Assembly (NCBI RefSeq): GCF_000379725.1
Contig: NZ_KB903621.1
Location: 186,001-250,000 of the forward strand
From: Cytophaga aurantiaca DSM 3654
GTDB taxonomy: Bacteria; Bacteroidota; Bacteroidia; Cytophagales; Cytophagaceae
DNA length: 64,000 nucleotides
Direction: 5' to 3'
The position numbers and the translations under genes were made by a program. Shown in pieces: positions 43,860-52,927 of this stretch (position 1 is the stretch's first letter; each line of letters opens with the position of its first letter). Under the pieces are notes generated by a model. The model was given only the letters and a program-made list of their open reading frames with translations. It had not been told where the DNA came from and did not search any database.

Positions 43860-44948
43860 TTAAGCACCAAATACAGGATAATCTGTATATCCATGTTCAC
43901 CTGGTGTATAGAACAGATCCATTTTCAGATCTTGAGAAAGCGCTTCGTCTTTTTTCAAACGCTCAACCAAATCAGGGTTGTTTATAAATGGACGACCGAA
44001 AGCTGTTGCATTTGCAAGTCCGCTCTCTATCGCTGCTTCGGCTGTATCTTTTGAGAAACCACCACACGCGATGATTGTATTTTTAAAATTCGAACGGATC
44101 TTTTGTTTGATCTCAATAGGTACTGCAGGCGCACCAATTGCAGAGTGATCAACTAAATGGATGTATGCAATTCCCAAGTCGTTCAGTTTGCGGGAAAGAT
44201 AATCGTATTCTGCATCGATTTCTGGATAGTGCGGCATGTCGCTCGCTACGCCATAAGGAGAAAGACGGATACCCGTTTTGTCTTTACCAATTGCAGCCGC
44301 TACCGCTTCAGCAACTTCCAATACAAACTTGCTGCGCTTTTCAATGCTGCCACCATATTCATCTGTGCGCACATTACTTATCGGAGAAAGAAACTGTTCC
44401 AATAAATAACCGTTCGCACCGTGAAGTTCAACACCATCAAAACCTGCTTCGATCGCGTTTTTAGCAGCGGTTACAAATTCGGCTTTTGTTGAAACAAGTT
44501 CTTCAGCAGTCATTGCGTTTGGCACAGGAAAGTCCTGCATCTGTGCAGAATCTGTCCACATTTGTCCTGCAGGTTTTACAGCTGAAGCAGAAAGTATTTT
44601 TGAACCGGCCGGCATGTTTGCCTGGTGACTGATACGACCTGTGTGCATCAATTGGATTACAATTTTTCCGTCTTTATCGTGAACTGCTTTTGTAACTTTC
44701 TTCCAGCCTTCAACTTGTTCTTTGCTGTAAATACCCGGGATACGTGCATAACCCAAACCGTTTGGTGAAGGTGAAGTTCCTTCTGTGATGATCAAGCCTG
44801 CTGCTGCACGCTGACCGTAATACGTTGCCATTAAATCGTTTGGAATATTACCGGTTGCTCTTGAGCGCGTCATCGGTGCCATTACAATACTGTTGGCTAG
44901 AGAAATAGAACCGATTTTCAGTGGTTCAAATAATTTAAATGTTTTCAT
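43860..44948 (-). CDS. Old yellow enzyme-family ene reductase (NemA-like)
   Basis: 362 residues, FMN-dependent TIM barrel. Conserved: IVMAPMTRSRATGNIPNDLM, GLIITEGTSPSPNGLGYARI, IVIQLMHTGRISHQANMPAG, FDGVELHGANGYLLEQFLSP (the His and Asn of HGAN bind the substrate carbonyl), YIHLVDHSAIG and NATAFGRPFINNPDLVERLK. It reduces activated C=C bonds or nitro compounds with NAD(P)H, usually as a detoxification enzyme for electrophiles. A perfect 6-6-6 palindrome 78 bp upstream of the start is a plausible operator (see 45026-45043). It is transcribed alone. Confidence 0.94.
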   Translation of the reverse strand: MKTFKLFEPLKIGSISLANSIVMAPMTRSRATGNIPNDLMATYYGQRAAAGLIITEGTSPSPNGLGYARIPGIYSKEQVEGWKKVTKAVHDKDGKIVIQLMHTGRISHQANMPAGSKILSASAVKPAGQMWTDSAQMQDFPVPNAMTAEELVSTKAEFVTAAKNAIEAGFDGVELHGANGYLLEQFLSPISNVRTDEYGGSIEKRSKFVLEVAEAVAAAIGKDKTGIRLSPYGVASDMPHYPEIDAEYDYLSRKLNDLGIAYIHLVDHSAIGAPAVPIEIKQKIRSNFKNTIIACGGFSKDTAEAAIESGLANATAFGRPFINNPDLVERLKKDEALSQDLKMDLFYTPGEHGYTDYPVFGA

Positions 44949-45025
44949 CAGATAAAAGGATATGTTGGATAAAAGTGTGTTGAAAGACTATAAGCGGGAA
45001 CACATATTATTAGTTCCGATTTACA

Positions 45026-45043
45026 GGTTACCAAATAGTAACC
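45026..45043. promoter_or_regulatory. Operator-like inverted repeat upstream of the old yellow enzyme gene
   Basis: ggttaccaaatagtaacc is an inverted repeat with 6-bp arms (45026-45031 and 45038-45043) and a 6-base spacer. It contains the TAC-N6-GTA spacing reminiscent of HxlR-family sites (YodB-type TACT...AGTA). It is 78-95 bp upstream of the OYE start; OYE genes in other bacteria are controlled by electrophile-sensing HxlR or TetR regulators. Which regulator acts here is unknown. An HxlR gene occurs at 62862-63269 but is not adjacent. Confidence 0.45.
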
Positions 45044-45093
45044 AATGTTATAGAAGGTATAAAAAATAACTGAGTTAAAAAATTCCAATAAAA

Positions 45094-45124
45094 AAAGCCA
45101 TGGTTAAATTTTAACCATGGCTTT
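45094..45124 (-). terminator. Rho-independent terminator of the RDD protein gene
   Basis: Stem 45094-45107 with 45111-45124 (gccatggttaa / ttaaccatggc) with a 3-base loop and A-rich left flank giving U-rich RNA on the minus strand. It lies 23 bp after the RDD stop, before the OYE promoter region. Confidence 0.85.
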
Positions 45125-45146
45125 CAATAATAGATAAATCTATTAA

Positions 45147-45710
45147 TTATTTAATATCTGATTTTTTGAAGACAGCAGTCTTAGCAACTAAATCATGTAA
45201 TGCTTGTTTCTTTGCACCTAATACAAAAAAGCATCCGATGAAAATAACTAAACCTACAATACTACCAACTGTTCCAAGTATAGCAACACCTAAAATAGCA
45301 CCTAATAAAGATAAGATGTTACCGCTTGCTTTAACAGCCCAACGAGTGATTAATGTACCAATTGGAGCAGCAGTACCATCCTGATTAGCAACTTTAATAC
45401 CCAGGATTAATTTACCTAATGTAATACCAGTTAATCCTTCGATTAAATAATACACTACGTAAACTAAAGGCAAAACTACTATTAATGCCAAAAAAGTTCC
45501 TATAATTCCACCAGCTGCAGCTGCCACTGCCGGATCTGCACCAGTACTACCCGCAGCCTCAGCAGTAGCTGTTGCAGCTGCTGCACCTAGAAAGCCACCT
45601 AAAATTGGTGATAGTACAAATGAAATTCCGAAAACAATTACTACGTCTAAAAGTAGTGCTCCTAATCTAGAGCCAAAACCTACGCGTGTTACTTCTGTTG
45701 TGTTTTCCAT
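45147..45710 (-). CDS. RDD-family membrane protein
   Basis: 187 residues. The domain starts TRVGFGSRLGALLLDVVIVF, with the Arg and Asp of the RDD signature at the head of the first helix. Further helices are LSPILGGFLGAAAATATAEA-type Ala/Gly-rich sequence, IIGTFLALIVVLPLVYVVYY and GAILGVAILGTVGSIVGLVI. GLTGITLGKLILGIKVANQD and KKQALHDLVAKTAVFKKSDI (the conserved late HD) are classical. Members are thought to be transporters or helpers of export; the function here is unknown. The run of Ala codons around residue 45 is typical. It is a single gene with a terminator. Confidence 0.88.
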   Translation of the reverse strand: MENTTEVTRVGFGSRLGALLLDVVIVFGISFVLSPILGGFLGAAAATATAEAAGSTGADPAVAAAAGGIIGTFLALIVVLPLVYVVYYLIEGLTGITLGKLILGIKVANQDGTAAPIGTLITRWAVKASGNILSLLGAILGVAILGTVGSIVGLVIFIGCFFVLGAKKQALHDLVAKTAVFKKSDIK

Positions 45711-45933
45711 TTTTTAAAATTGGGGTTTAAAAGTTAAAATTTTTAAAATATTAAATCTAAAAGGTTCAAACGCTAAAAACAATATTTTGTTTCGAATTCA
45801 AATTTAACATTTTAAATATATGTAAAAATTGATTTTTCTAAAAATTTTGTGGTAAATAAAACGCAAGACGTGTATATGTTTTTGCAGAATCATTGATCAT
45901 TTAACGTCGTAGAGGTTTAAAAACCAGGTGATA

Positions 45934-47208
45934 TTAAAAATTTGTATTAAATGCTTCTTCCATTTTAGACCGGTCGAATTCATTTTCATTGTTTGCCAGA
46001 AAAACAGTTGCTACACTGTTTCCAATGAAATTAGTAATAGCTCTTGCCTCTGACATAAAACGATCTACTGCAAGCAATAAAGCCAATCCTTCAACCGGAA
46101 TAACTTTAACGGCTGTTAAGGTTGAAGCCAGAACAATGAAACCACTGCCAGCAACACCTGCTGCACCTTTAGATGTGATCATTAAAATACCAATGATGGA
46201 AAGAATTTGTGTGAGGTCAAGATGTACATGAAATACTTGTGCGAGAAATAATACCGACATAGAAAGGTAAATGGTTGTGCCATCTAAATTGAACGAATAA
46301 CCTGCAGGAACAACCAAGCCTACAACAGATTTGGAACAGCCCATGCGTTCAAGCTTTTCTATGAGTGAAGGCAATGCTGCTTCAGAAGAAGAGGTTCCGA
46401 GCACGATTAATAATTCTTCGCGTATATATTTTAATAACGACCACAACCGGATTTTGTAATACCAGAGGATTGCTCCCAATACAATAAAAATGAAAAGCGC
46501 CATCGTAGTATACACCGTCAACATAAGTTTGCCTAAAGGCAATAAGGTTGTTAGTCCGTATTTAGAAATGGTGTATGCCATGCCACCCAAAGCACCAATA
46601 GGTGCGAGCAACATAACATAATGCAAGGCTTTAAAAAGTGCTTTGGAAATAGGCTGAAGTTTGCTGATAAAATGTTCACGTCTTGAGTATCGGCTTAAGA
46701 GGATTCCTGAAACAATAGCAATCAATACAACCTGAAGTGTTACATTGTCTTTTAAGAAATGTAGCCAGCTGAAATCTTCAGCACCTTTGGTATAGGTAGT
46801 GATATCTCCGCCGGAAATTGTTGAAGTGGCAATACCTTCTCCGGGTTGTATGATCCATGCAGCTGCAATGCCTATAAGTAATGCAAAAGATGTTACAATT
46901 TCAAAATACAATAATGCCTTTGCTCCAACCTTACCGGCTTTTTTCAAATCACTCATGGAAGCAATGCCTAACGTGATGGTTAAGAAAATAATGGGATTGA
47001 TAAATATTTTTACAATGGAAATGAACAAACTGCTGAGCAATTCAGCAAAGGTTGTTTTGATTTCTATGTCTGTAATGAAGAGGTTTAATTTTATTGGTTT
47101 ATCCAGAATAGGCATTAGTGCAGTTCGCGGATAAAAATGTCCAATCCATACACCAAGCACAATTGCGGTAAGCACCCAGAAGGTAAGATTGGAAAAAAGT
47201 TTTTTCAT
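45934..47208 (-). CDS. Dicarboxylate/amino acid:cation symporter (DAACS family, GltP/DctA-like)
   Basis: 424 residues with eight membrane helices and two re-entrant hairpins, as in GltPh. Signature blocks: FINPIIFLTITLGIASMSDL, LGTSSSEAALPSLIEKLERM (the serine-rich first hairpin), GLVVPAGYSFNLDGTTIYLS (NLDGT segment), TSKGAAGVAGSGFIVLASTL (second hairpin) and RFMSEARAITNFIGNSVATV (RxxxxxTNxxGN motif with substrate Arg/Asn). It takes up C4-dicarboxylates, glutamate or aspartate with Na+ or H+; the substrate cannot be assigned further. It is alone, with 223 bp of AT-rich intergenic sequence downstream and 114 bp upstream in which nothing else is visible. Confidence 0.93.
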   Translation of the reverse strand: MKKLFSNLTFWVLTAIVLGVWIGHFYPRTALMPILDKPIKLNLFITDIEIKTTFAELLSSLFISIVKIFINPIIFLTITLGIASMSDLKKAGKVGAKALLYFEIVTSFALLIGIAAAWIIQPGEGIATSTISGGDITTYTKGAEDFSWLHFLKDNVTLQVVLIAIVSGILLSRYSRREHFISKLQPISKALFKALHYVMLLAPIGALGGMAYTISKYGLTTLLPLGKLMLTVYTTMALFIFIVLGAILWYYKIRLWSLLKYIREELLIVLGTSSSEAALPSLIEKLERMGCSKSVVGLVVPAGYSFNLDGTTIYLSMSVLFLAQVFHVHLDLTQILSIIGILMITSKGAAGVAGSGFIVLASTLTAVKVIPVEGLALLLAVDRFMSEARAITNFIGNSVATVFLANNENEFDRSKMEEAFNTNF

Positions 47209-47322
47209 AAACGGATAAAGAAAATTTTATTGAAATAGCATGATGTATAATTCGATTAGATGATGCATTTGTGTATCAATAACATGTATGCAAGTAAACC
47301 AATATTATCAGTAAAAAATAGT

Positions 47323-48438
47323 TTAAAAGAAAAATCCTGATGTGACTTCTGCTTGGTGATAAGTAGATAATGTCTTATAAAAATTGAATCCCATGGAACA
47401 CATTACTTTCATTCGATTATTCTGAAAGCCGAATGTTATTCCCTTATAAATGCTGGTTTGATTTTTTGAATATGACGCACCAAATAAAAATTTTTTGAAG
47501 CGCATATTTGCAGACGCATGCAAATAATTTATTTCTGTTAATTGATCCGGGTTAATATTGTATCTGTATTTATTGCTATTAGGCTGAACGTAATGAGCAT
47601 CTAAGCCGAAGTAATGAATTATGCCAATGCCAAATATTGGCGTAAACGAAAGTGATGTGTTGGGATTTTTACAAAAGGTATAACCTATGTGGAATGTTGA
47701 TTGAAGGGAATAAAAAATACTATTTTCCGAAATGGGTTGAGTTTCACTTTCTGTATTTGAAGATTTAGCATAGGTTGCATAAGAAATTTGTTCAGAGTAA
47801 GAATTTCTTGTAATCCCTAATTTTCCTAATAACAATAGTTTTTTACTGTTCAGTTGTCCACCCACTCCATATCGTAAGGAGGAATTATTATAGGAATACT
47901 TGTAATAATTTGTGGAGTCATAATGTAGATACACATGTTCAACAATAGGATTACATAGCATAGTATTTACAGAATTTCCAAGTTCCAGAAAAACGGAAGG
48001 AGAAAAAGTATATTTTATTTTATAAGGATTGTTTTTATATGTGATGTTGTATTTAGGAGCAATACAAATACCTAACGTTTTTTGATTTTCAATGGTGTAA
48101 TATTTTTTATTACGGATGTTCTCAGAAAAGCTAAATTGATAGTTGTCGGTTATTAAATTATCTTTAAAAGAATTCTGCAAATAATAAATACCAACACCAC
48201 AGCCAAATTTTTCAATCATTTGATCATAACAGATTGCAAGGTTACTTCCCTTACTATCGTCTGAAATAAAATTGTTTGCTCCGATAGATACTCGTTTTTG
48301 CTCTTTACTTCCTGCCATAGATGGACTAAGCAATAACGGTAATTGATTTGCCTGAACAAAAGGAATCTGAGCAAATATAAACTGGGTGGATCCAATAAAC
48401 ATAAATAACAAGAATATATAGAGTACTATACGATTCAT
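47323..48438 (-). CDS. PorP/SprF-family type IX secretion-linked outer membrane protein
   Basis: 371 residues. A signal peptide (about 1-23) precedes FVQANQLPLLLSPSMAGSKE, the conserved opening of PorP/SprF proteins (Nxx.LNPA-like). Repeated aromatic beta-strands follow (NLAICYDQMIEKFGCGVGIY; LSFTPIFGIGIIHYFGLDAH; KFLFGASYSKNQTSIYKGIT), ending in a C-terminal strand with Phe, as in an outer-membrane beta-barrel. The family presents or attaches T9SS cargo; members are usually encoded beside the adhesin they serve. Here no adhesin is adjacent. A lipoprotein gene on the same strand lies 52 bp upstream and may be the partner. Confidence 0.78.
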   Translation of the reverse strand: MNRIVLYIFLLFMFIGSTQFIFAQIPFVQANQLPLLLSPSMAGSKEQKRVSIGANNFISDDSKGSNLAICYDQMIEKFGCGVGIYYLQNSFKDNLITDNYQFSFSENIRNKKYYTIENQKTLGICIAPKYNITYKNNPYKIKYTFSPSVFLELGNSVNTMLCNPIVEHVYLHYDSTNYYKYSYNNSSLRYGVGGQLNSKKLLLLGKLGITRNSYSEQISYATYAKSSNTESETQPISENSIFYSLQSTFHIGYTFCKNPNTSLSFTPIFGIGIIHYFGLDAHYVQPNSNKYRYNINPDQLTEINYLHASANMRFKKFLFGASYSKNQTSIYKGITFGFQNNRMKVMCSMGFNFYKTLSTYHQAEVTSGFFF

Positions 48439-48490
48439 ATTATTTATGGGATTCGTTGATATACGACATTGGCTTTTAATTCAGAGAATT

Positions 48491-49549
48491 TTAATAATAA
48501 AGTGTTGTGCGTGAAGATTCGGGAGTAACAGAACCTCTACCTACTATTTTTTGAAAATAGTGATCTTCAAAAAATAGCAGATTATTGTTACTGTCTTTTT
48601 TGCATTCTCTATATCGTATGTCATTGCTGGCAAAGAGATACGTTTTGTAATTGCCCAATTGAGCAGAATTAACTTGTTTATTGAAAAAAGCAGCTTCAGG
48701 AAAGCTAATTATGCCATCAGGCATAAGATCAATTGAAAGTTCGTTTTGAAATGGTATATATTCATTTGAATAAGCGGTGTTGTTTAATTGGTTAAGTCCG
48801 TATGTATAGATTGGATGTTGATGTGTAAGGTCAGCCGGATCAAAAGTAATTAAACCAAGATCAGGATATACTCCATAAAAAGGATTCGGATAATTTCCAC
48901 TGGTTGTAATAAAATAATGTGCTACAAATCTTTCTCTATATCCATATAATGCCGGATCATTGGGGTTATAGGGGTTTATTTCGCCTTTACCCAAAAATTC
49001 AATAGCCGTATTGCCTACAATAGAAATACTATCGACTAAGTTGTCATTCAAATAGTCAAAAGCAAGTACATAACTAACCTTTTCATTTGAATCATAATAG
49101 TATTTATATTTTTTTGATTGAGGAGAATTGTTTGGATTTATTTGAGTATAAGATTCTAAAGTACTTAAGAGTGTATACGGTACAATATTATATGTAAATA
49201 ATTCTGTTGTAATTGTATTATAACCATTAAGGTAAGATATCTTTTTAGTAAGCCAGCCGTCTGTATAGATAAATAGTATTGAATCACCATTTGCTTTTTG
49301 CAAACTATCGTATTTAATTATTTTTCTTAATGAACCATCTGTATAATATTCATACTCATGAATTTTGACATACTCAGTCATTTTATCAAGATATTTAAAA
49401 GTAGACTTTTTAGGATGAGTAAAATCAATAGATGTAGATGTGCTTTCACTGGTAGAATTTCCGGTTGGAATTGTTGGTATTGGGTCCTGATGTTTTCTAC
49501 AAGCCATTAAAAAACTGCTAATACTTAGAAATAGAATAAAATTTTTCAT
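48491..49549 (-). CDS. Putative lipoprotein with YD-repeat-like beta structure
   Basis: 352 residues. An N-terminal lipobox (FLSISSFLMACRKHQDPIPT; Cys17) predicts surface or periplasmic attachment. Low-complexity Ser/Thr sequence follows. Then come strands such as YEYYTDGSLRKIIKYDSLQK, LFIYTDGWLTKKISYLNGYN and YKYYYDSNEKVSYVLAFDYL, which resemble degenerate YD/DUF4595-type repeats seen in Bacteroidota lipoproteins. No catalytic motifs. It lies upstream of the PorP/SprF gene on the same strand (52-bp gap), which suggests one transcript and possibly a joint surface complex. Confidence 0.6.
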   Translation of the reverse strand: MKNFILFLSISSFLMACRKHQDPIPTIPTGNSTSESTSTSIDFTHPKKSTFKYLDKMTEYVKIHEYEYYTDGSLRKIIKYDSLQKANGDSILFIYTDGWLTKKISYLNGYNTITTELFTYNIVPYTLLSTLESYTQINPNNSPQSKKYKYYYDSNEKVSYVLAFDYLNDNLVDSISIVGNTAIEFLGKGEINPYNPNDPALYGYRERFVAHYFITTSGNYPNPFYGVYPDLGLITFDPADLTHQHPIYTYGLNQLNNTAYSNEYIPFQNELSIDLMPDGIISFPEAAFFNKQVNSAQLGNYKTYLFASNDIRYRECKKDSNNNLLFFEDHYFQKIVGRGSVTPESSRTTLYY

Positions 49550-49629
49550 GATATATATCGATTATATCGGTTAGACAGATTAACCTACTAAAATGTTACA
49601 GGATAAAAATAGATTTATTTAAAAAAAAC

Positions 49630-49658
49630 CGACGTCAAGTTTTAGAACCTTGACGTCG
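49630..49658 (-). terminator. Rho-independent terminator of the 49687-50232 gene
   Basis: Stem 49630-49639 with 49649-49658 (cgacgtcaag / cttgacgtcg), 9-base loop. On the minus strand the stem is followed by ggtttttttt, a proper U-run. It is 28 bp after the stop. Confidence 0.88.
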
Positions 49659-49686
49659 ATATGATACCTATATAATTTCAATATGT

Positions 49687-50232
49687 CTATTCTTCTGAAA
49701 GTACTTCTTCTACTTCAGCTAATTTAGCTGCTGAGTATGCCCCTTTTGTAATGTGAACGATTACTCCTTTTTCATCTAAAATAAAAAAGTAGGGCTCATC
49801 GCTTTCGGTAATGTTTAACAATTTTTTATACGAAGCGAATTCACCAATATAGGTTAAGATGTATGGCTGCAATTCTTTTTGTGTATTCTCTTTTATCTTT
49901 TTAACTACATCATCTCCTGCAATCTTATTCGTGCCTGTGATCACGGCGACAAAGTATGTATTTACATTATATACTTCAGAAGCAAACATAGTTTTCTTTT
50001 TCTGAATGAATGTCTGATAAGCAGGTTGATACCAGGTCAATAAACTTTCTTCTGCTTTTTTAGAAAAGGCAACACCAATAATGCTGTATTTTCCTTTCAC
50101 ACTATCGGGTAAGGGAAAAGCTTGTCCGTTTAATTTTTTTGTCGGAAAATTCGGAAAAGCTGAACCTGTCTGTGCCAGCGCCGAAGCGGAAGCTAAAACA
50201 GATAAGAAAATAAATACGATTAATTTTTTCAT
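49687..50232 (-). CDS. Secreted thioredoxin-like fold protein without a CxxC site
   Basis: 181 residues with a signal peptide (MKKLIVFIFLSVLASASALA, cleavage before QTGSAF). FPNFPTKKLNGQAFPLPDSV followed by GKYSIIGVAFSKKAEESLLT and, near the end, PYFFILDEKGVIVHITKGAY matches a thioredoxin/redoxin-like layout. The active-site CxxC is absent, so it is not a conventional oxidoreductase; the pattern also recalls the ATP10-like branch. The function is unknown. It follows the cysteine desulfurase gene by 12 bp on the same strand and ends at a strong terminator, so it is the last gene of the glmM-desulfurase unit. Confidence 0.65.
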   Translation of the reverse strand: MKKLIVFIFLSVLASASALAQTGSAFPNFPTKKLNGQAFPLPDSVKGKYSIIGVAFSKKAEESLLTWYQPAYQTFIQKKKTMFASEVYNVNTYFVAVITGTNKIAGDDVVKKIKENTQKELQPYILTYIGEFASYKKLLNITESDEPYFFILDEKGVIVHITKGAYSAAKLAEVEEVLSEE

Positions 50233-50244
50233 AACAGGTTACGG

Positions 50245-51372
50245 TTATTTAATACTCTTTACTAACGTTTGAATGCAGTAATCTATTTCTTCTTTGGTAT
50301 TATTTCTTCCGAAAGAAAAACGCACATAGCCCCAATCGTCTTTAGCGCCAATGGCTTCCAATACATGCGAACCAATATTTGTGCCACTTGTACATGCGCT
50401 GCCGGCAGAAGCAGATATTTTTGCAATATCTAAATTCATCACCAGCATCTCATTATTTTCGGATGGCGGTAAACTCACATTCAACACATGCATCAGACTT
50501 TTCTCGGTGTTGGCAGATTCTCCATTGAATAATAACCCGGGAATGCCGTTTAACTCTCCGATCATGTATTTTTTCAACGCAGTAATATGAACGCGATCTT
50601 CTTCCATGCGCTGATAGGCAAGTTCTAATGCTTTAGCCATACCAACAATTGCTGCAGTATTTTCTGTACCGCCACGCATGTTGCGTTCTTGCGCGCCACC
50701 ATGCATGTATGGATAAATGGCAGAACCTGATTTTAAATACAACAAACCGATTCCTTTTGGTCCGTGGAACTTATGCGCAGACCCTGCAATGAAATCGACA
50801 GGTAAGGAATATAAATGCAACGGATAATGTCCGATCGTTTGTACGGTGTCGCTGTGAAAAAATGCTTTGTAATTCTGACATAACTCACCAACTTTTTTTA
50901 GATCTAGAATATTTCCGATCTCATTGTTGCCATGCATTAAACTTACCAATGCGTTCGGGTAAGTTTTAAGTAAAGATTCTAAATGAGCTAAATCAATCAC
51001 ACCCAATTCATTTACTTCAACATAATGCACCGTAACCCGATTCAGTTTTTCTAAATACTGAACGGTATGCAACACCGCATGGTGTTCCAGCTTACTGGTA
51101 ATAATGTGCTTGATGTCGTGTTTGTCAACAGCACCGATGATGGCAGTGTTGTCTGCTTCGGTACCGCCCGAAGTAAAAAAAAGTTCTGCAGCAGTTGTGT
51201 TTAATAAGTCAGCAATTTTTTTGCGCGCAATCTCAATGGCGGATCGCGTTTCGCGACCATGACTATGAATAGAAGACGCATTACCAAAATGATTGGTTAA
51301 ATAAGGCATCATGGCTTCAAGAACCAATGGATCTAAAGCCGTTGTTGCTGCATTATCTAAGTAAACACGCAT
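50245..51372 (-). CDS. Cysteine desulfurase (NifS/IscS-type)
   Basis: 375 residues from the ATG at 51372 (MRVYLDNAATTALDPLVLEA), preferred over the upstream start. Features: EIARKKIADLLNTTAAELFF, FTSGGTEADNTAIIGAVD, HAVLHTVQYLEKLN, LVSLMHGNNEIGNILDLKKV, SAHKFHGPKGIGLLYLKSGS (PLP-binding Lys) and ISASAGSACTSGTNIGSH, containing the catalytic Cys on the mobile loop. It mobilises sulfur from cysteine for Fe-S clusters or thio-modification of tRNA. No iscU, sufB or mnmA is adjacent. Its start lies inside the 3' end of glmM (about 20-bp overlap), so expression is coupled. Confidence 0.93.
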   Translation of the reverse strand: MRVYLDNAATTALDPLVLEAMMPYLTNHFGNASSIHSHGRETRSAIEIARKKIADLLNTTAAELFFTSGGTEADNTAIIGAVDKHDIKHIITSKLEHHAVLHTVQYLEKLNRVTVHYVEVNELGVIDLAHLESLLKTYPNALVSLMHGNNEIGNILDLKKVGELCQNYKAFFHSDTVQTIGHYPLHLYSLPVDFIAGSAHKFHGPKGIGLLYLKSGSAIYPYMHGGAQERNMRGGTENTAAIVGMAKALELAYQRMEEDRVHITALKKYMIGELNGIPGLLFNGESANTEKSLMHVLNVSLPPSENNEMLVMNLDIAKISASAGSACTSGTNIGSHVLEAIGAKDDWGYVRFSFGRNNTKEEIDYCIQTLVKSIK

Positions 51373-52783
51373 TGGTATCGAGTACTTCTTTGATGTCACT
51401 GATTATTTTATGTGCAAGATTATCTGCAGTTGCATGTGTATCCGCTTCTGCGTAGATACGGATGATCGGTTCGGTATTCGATTTACGTAAATGTACCCAG
51501 CCTGCTTCAAAATCAAAGCGTACACCATCAACCGTAATCATCGGAGTTTTAGCATAATGATCTTTGATCTTTTCAATTACACAGTCTACATCGATTTCCG
51601 GAGTCAGTTCAATTTTATTTTTTGAGATCACATAGTTCGGATAACTTGCACGCATCATGGAAATAGATTTTCCATATTTTGCCAGATGCGATAAGAACAA
51701 TGCAATACCAACTAAAGCATCTCTACCGTAGTGTAATTCGGGATAGATCACTCCGCCGTTGCCTTCCCCGCCAATCACCGCTTTATTTTTTTTCATGGCT
51801 GTAACAACATTCACTTCGCCAACGGCAGAAGCAATGTATTGTTTGCCATGTTTCTCCGTGACATCTTTTAATGCTCTTGTAGAAGATAAATTTGAAACCG
51901 TATTACCGGGAGTATGTTTCAATACATAATCTGCAATGGCAACCAATGTATATTCTTCACCGAACATGCTGCCGTCTTCGTTGATGAAACATAAACGGTC
52001 TACATCGGGATCTACAACAATTCCTAAATCGTAATGTCCTTTTTCAATTTCATTTGAAATGAAAGAAAGGTTTTCAGCTAAAGGTTCCGGGTTGTGCGGG
52101 AAGTGTCCATCAGGTTCGCAATAAAATTCTGAAACCTGTTTTACTCCCAATGCCTTTAATAACAAGGGAAGTGCAATGCCTCCCGTAGAATTTACGCAGT
52201 CTATTGCAATATTGAAATTTTTATTTCGGATTGCTTCAATATCTACCAATGGCAATTTTAAAATTGCATCGATATGTTTTTGAATATAATTATCGTCTTT
52301 GCGATATGAACCAAAGTGTTTTACATCTACAAAATCAATGTTCTCTTTTTTAGCAAGAACAAGAATTTTTTTGCCGTCACGTTCAGAAACAAATTCTCCG
52401 TCTGCATTCAGTAACTTCAATGCATTCCAATGTCCTGGATTGTGGCTTGCTGTAATGATGATGCCACCGGCAGCTTTTTCCCAAACCACGGCCATTTCAA
52501 CTGTTGGTGTAGTTGATAGACCCAAATCAACGACATCGAAACCCAAACAACGAAGCGTTTCAGTCACAATTGCAGAAACCCACGGTCCGGATAAACGTGC
52601 ATCACGACCAATTACGATGGTATTGCTTTCAGAATTTGTTTTTGCCCAAGTGCCATATGCTGCTGCAAATTTTGCTACATCGATGGGTGTTAATGAATCT
52701 CCCGGCTTACCGCCAATTGTTCCGCGAATGCCTGAAATAGATTTAATTAAAGTCACTGTTAAAAAGGTTTTGTTTCTAATCAA
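51353..52783 (-). CDS. glmM: Phosphoglucosamine mutase GlmM
   Basis: 476 residues. Active-site signature GGIIITASHNPGHWNALKLL (phosphoserine of TASHNP). Before it comes KSISGIRGTIGGKPGDSLTP; later come VDPDVDRLCFINEDGSMFGE (metal-binding DPDxDR), GGEGNGGVIYPELHYGRDAL and SNTEPIIRIYAEADT (phosphate-binding loop). It converts glucosamine-6-phosphate to glucosamine-1-phosphate for peptidoglycan and lipopolysaccharide synthesis. A GTG at 52756, just before LIKSISGIRGT, is an alternative start. It leads a unit with the overlapping cysteine desulfurase gene and the secreted protein; the metabolic link is not evident. Confidence 0.92.
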   Translation of the reverse strand: MIRNKTFLTVTLIKSISGIRGTIGGKPGDSLTPIDVAKFAAAYGTWAKTNSESNTIVIGRDARLSGPWVSAIVTETLRCLGFDVVDLGLSTTPTVEMAVVWEKAAGGIIITASHNPGHWNALKLLNADGEFVSERDGKKILVLAKKENIDFVDVKHFGSYRKDDNYIQKHIDAILKLPLVDIEAIRNKNFNIAIDCVNSTGGIALPLLLKALGVKQVSEFYCEPDGHFPHNPEPLAENLSFISNEIEKGHYDLGIVVDPDVDRLCFINEDGSMFGEEYTLVAIADYVLKHTPGNTVSNLSSTRALKDVTEKHGKQYIASAVGEVNVVTAMKKNKAVIGGEGNGGVIYPELHYGRDALVGIALFLSHLAKYGKSISMMRASYPNYVISKNKIELTPEIDVDCVIEKIKDHYAKTPMITVDGVRFDFEAGWVHLRKSNTEPIIRIYAEADTHATADNLAHKIISDIKEVLDTNACLLR

Positions 52784-52927
52784 ATTTACAAAAAGAAACC
52801 ATATACAATCTTTTCTTTTAAAATTTATACTAAGAAAAATTTTATCAACAACGACTCAAATTTTCCGCTTGAAAGCAAGTATTAGTTCATAGAATATGGT
52901 TATTTGTTAGATAAACGTCTTATCGGT

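Noticed and set aside
45711-45933. Search for a small gene or RNA between the RDD and symporter genes
   Set aside because: Only AT-rich sequence without a stable stem or convincing frame was seen.
52299-52892. 197-codon plus-strand frame antisense to glmM
   Set aside because: It lies almost entirely opposite a confident, motif-complete glmM and shows no domain or signal of its own.
52904-52927. Upstream TTG start for mazG
   Set aside because: The ATG at 52928 gives the normal family N-terminus and the extra residues have no support.
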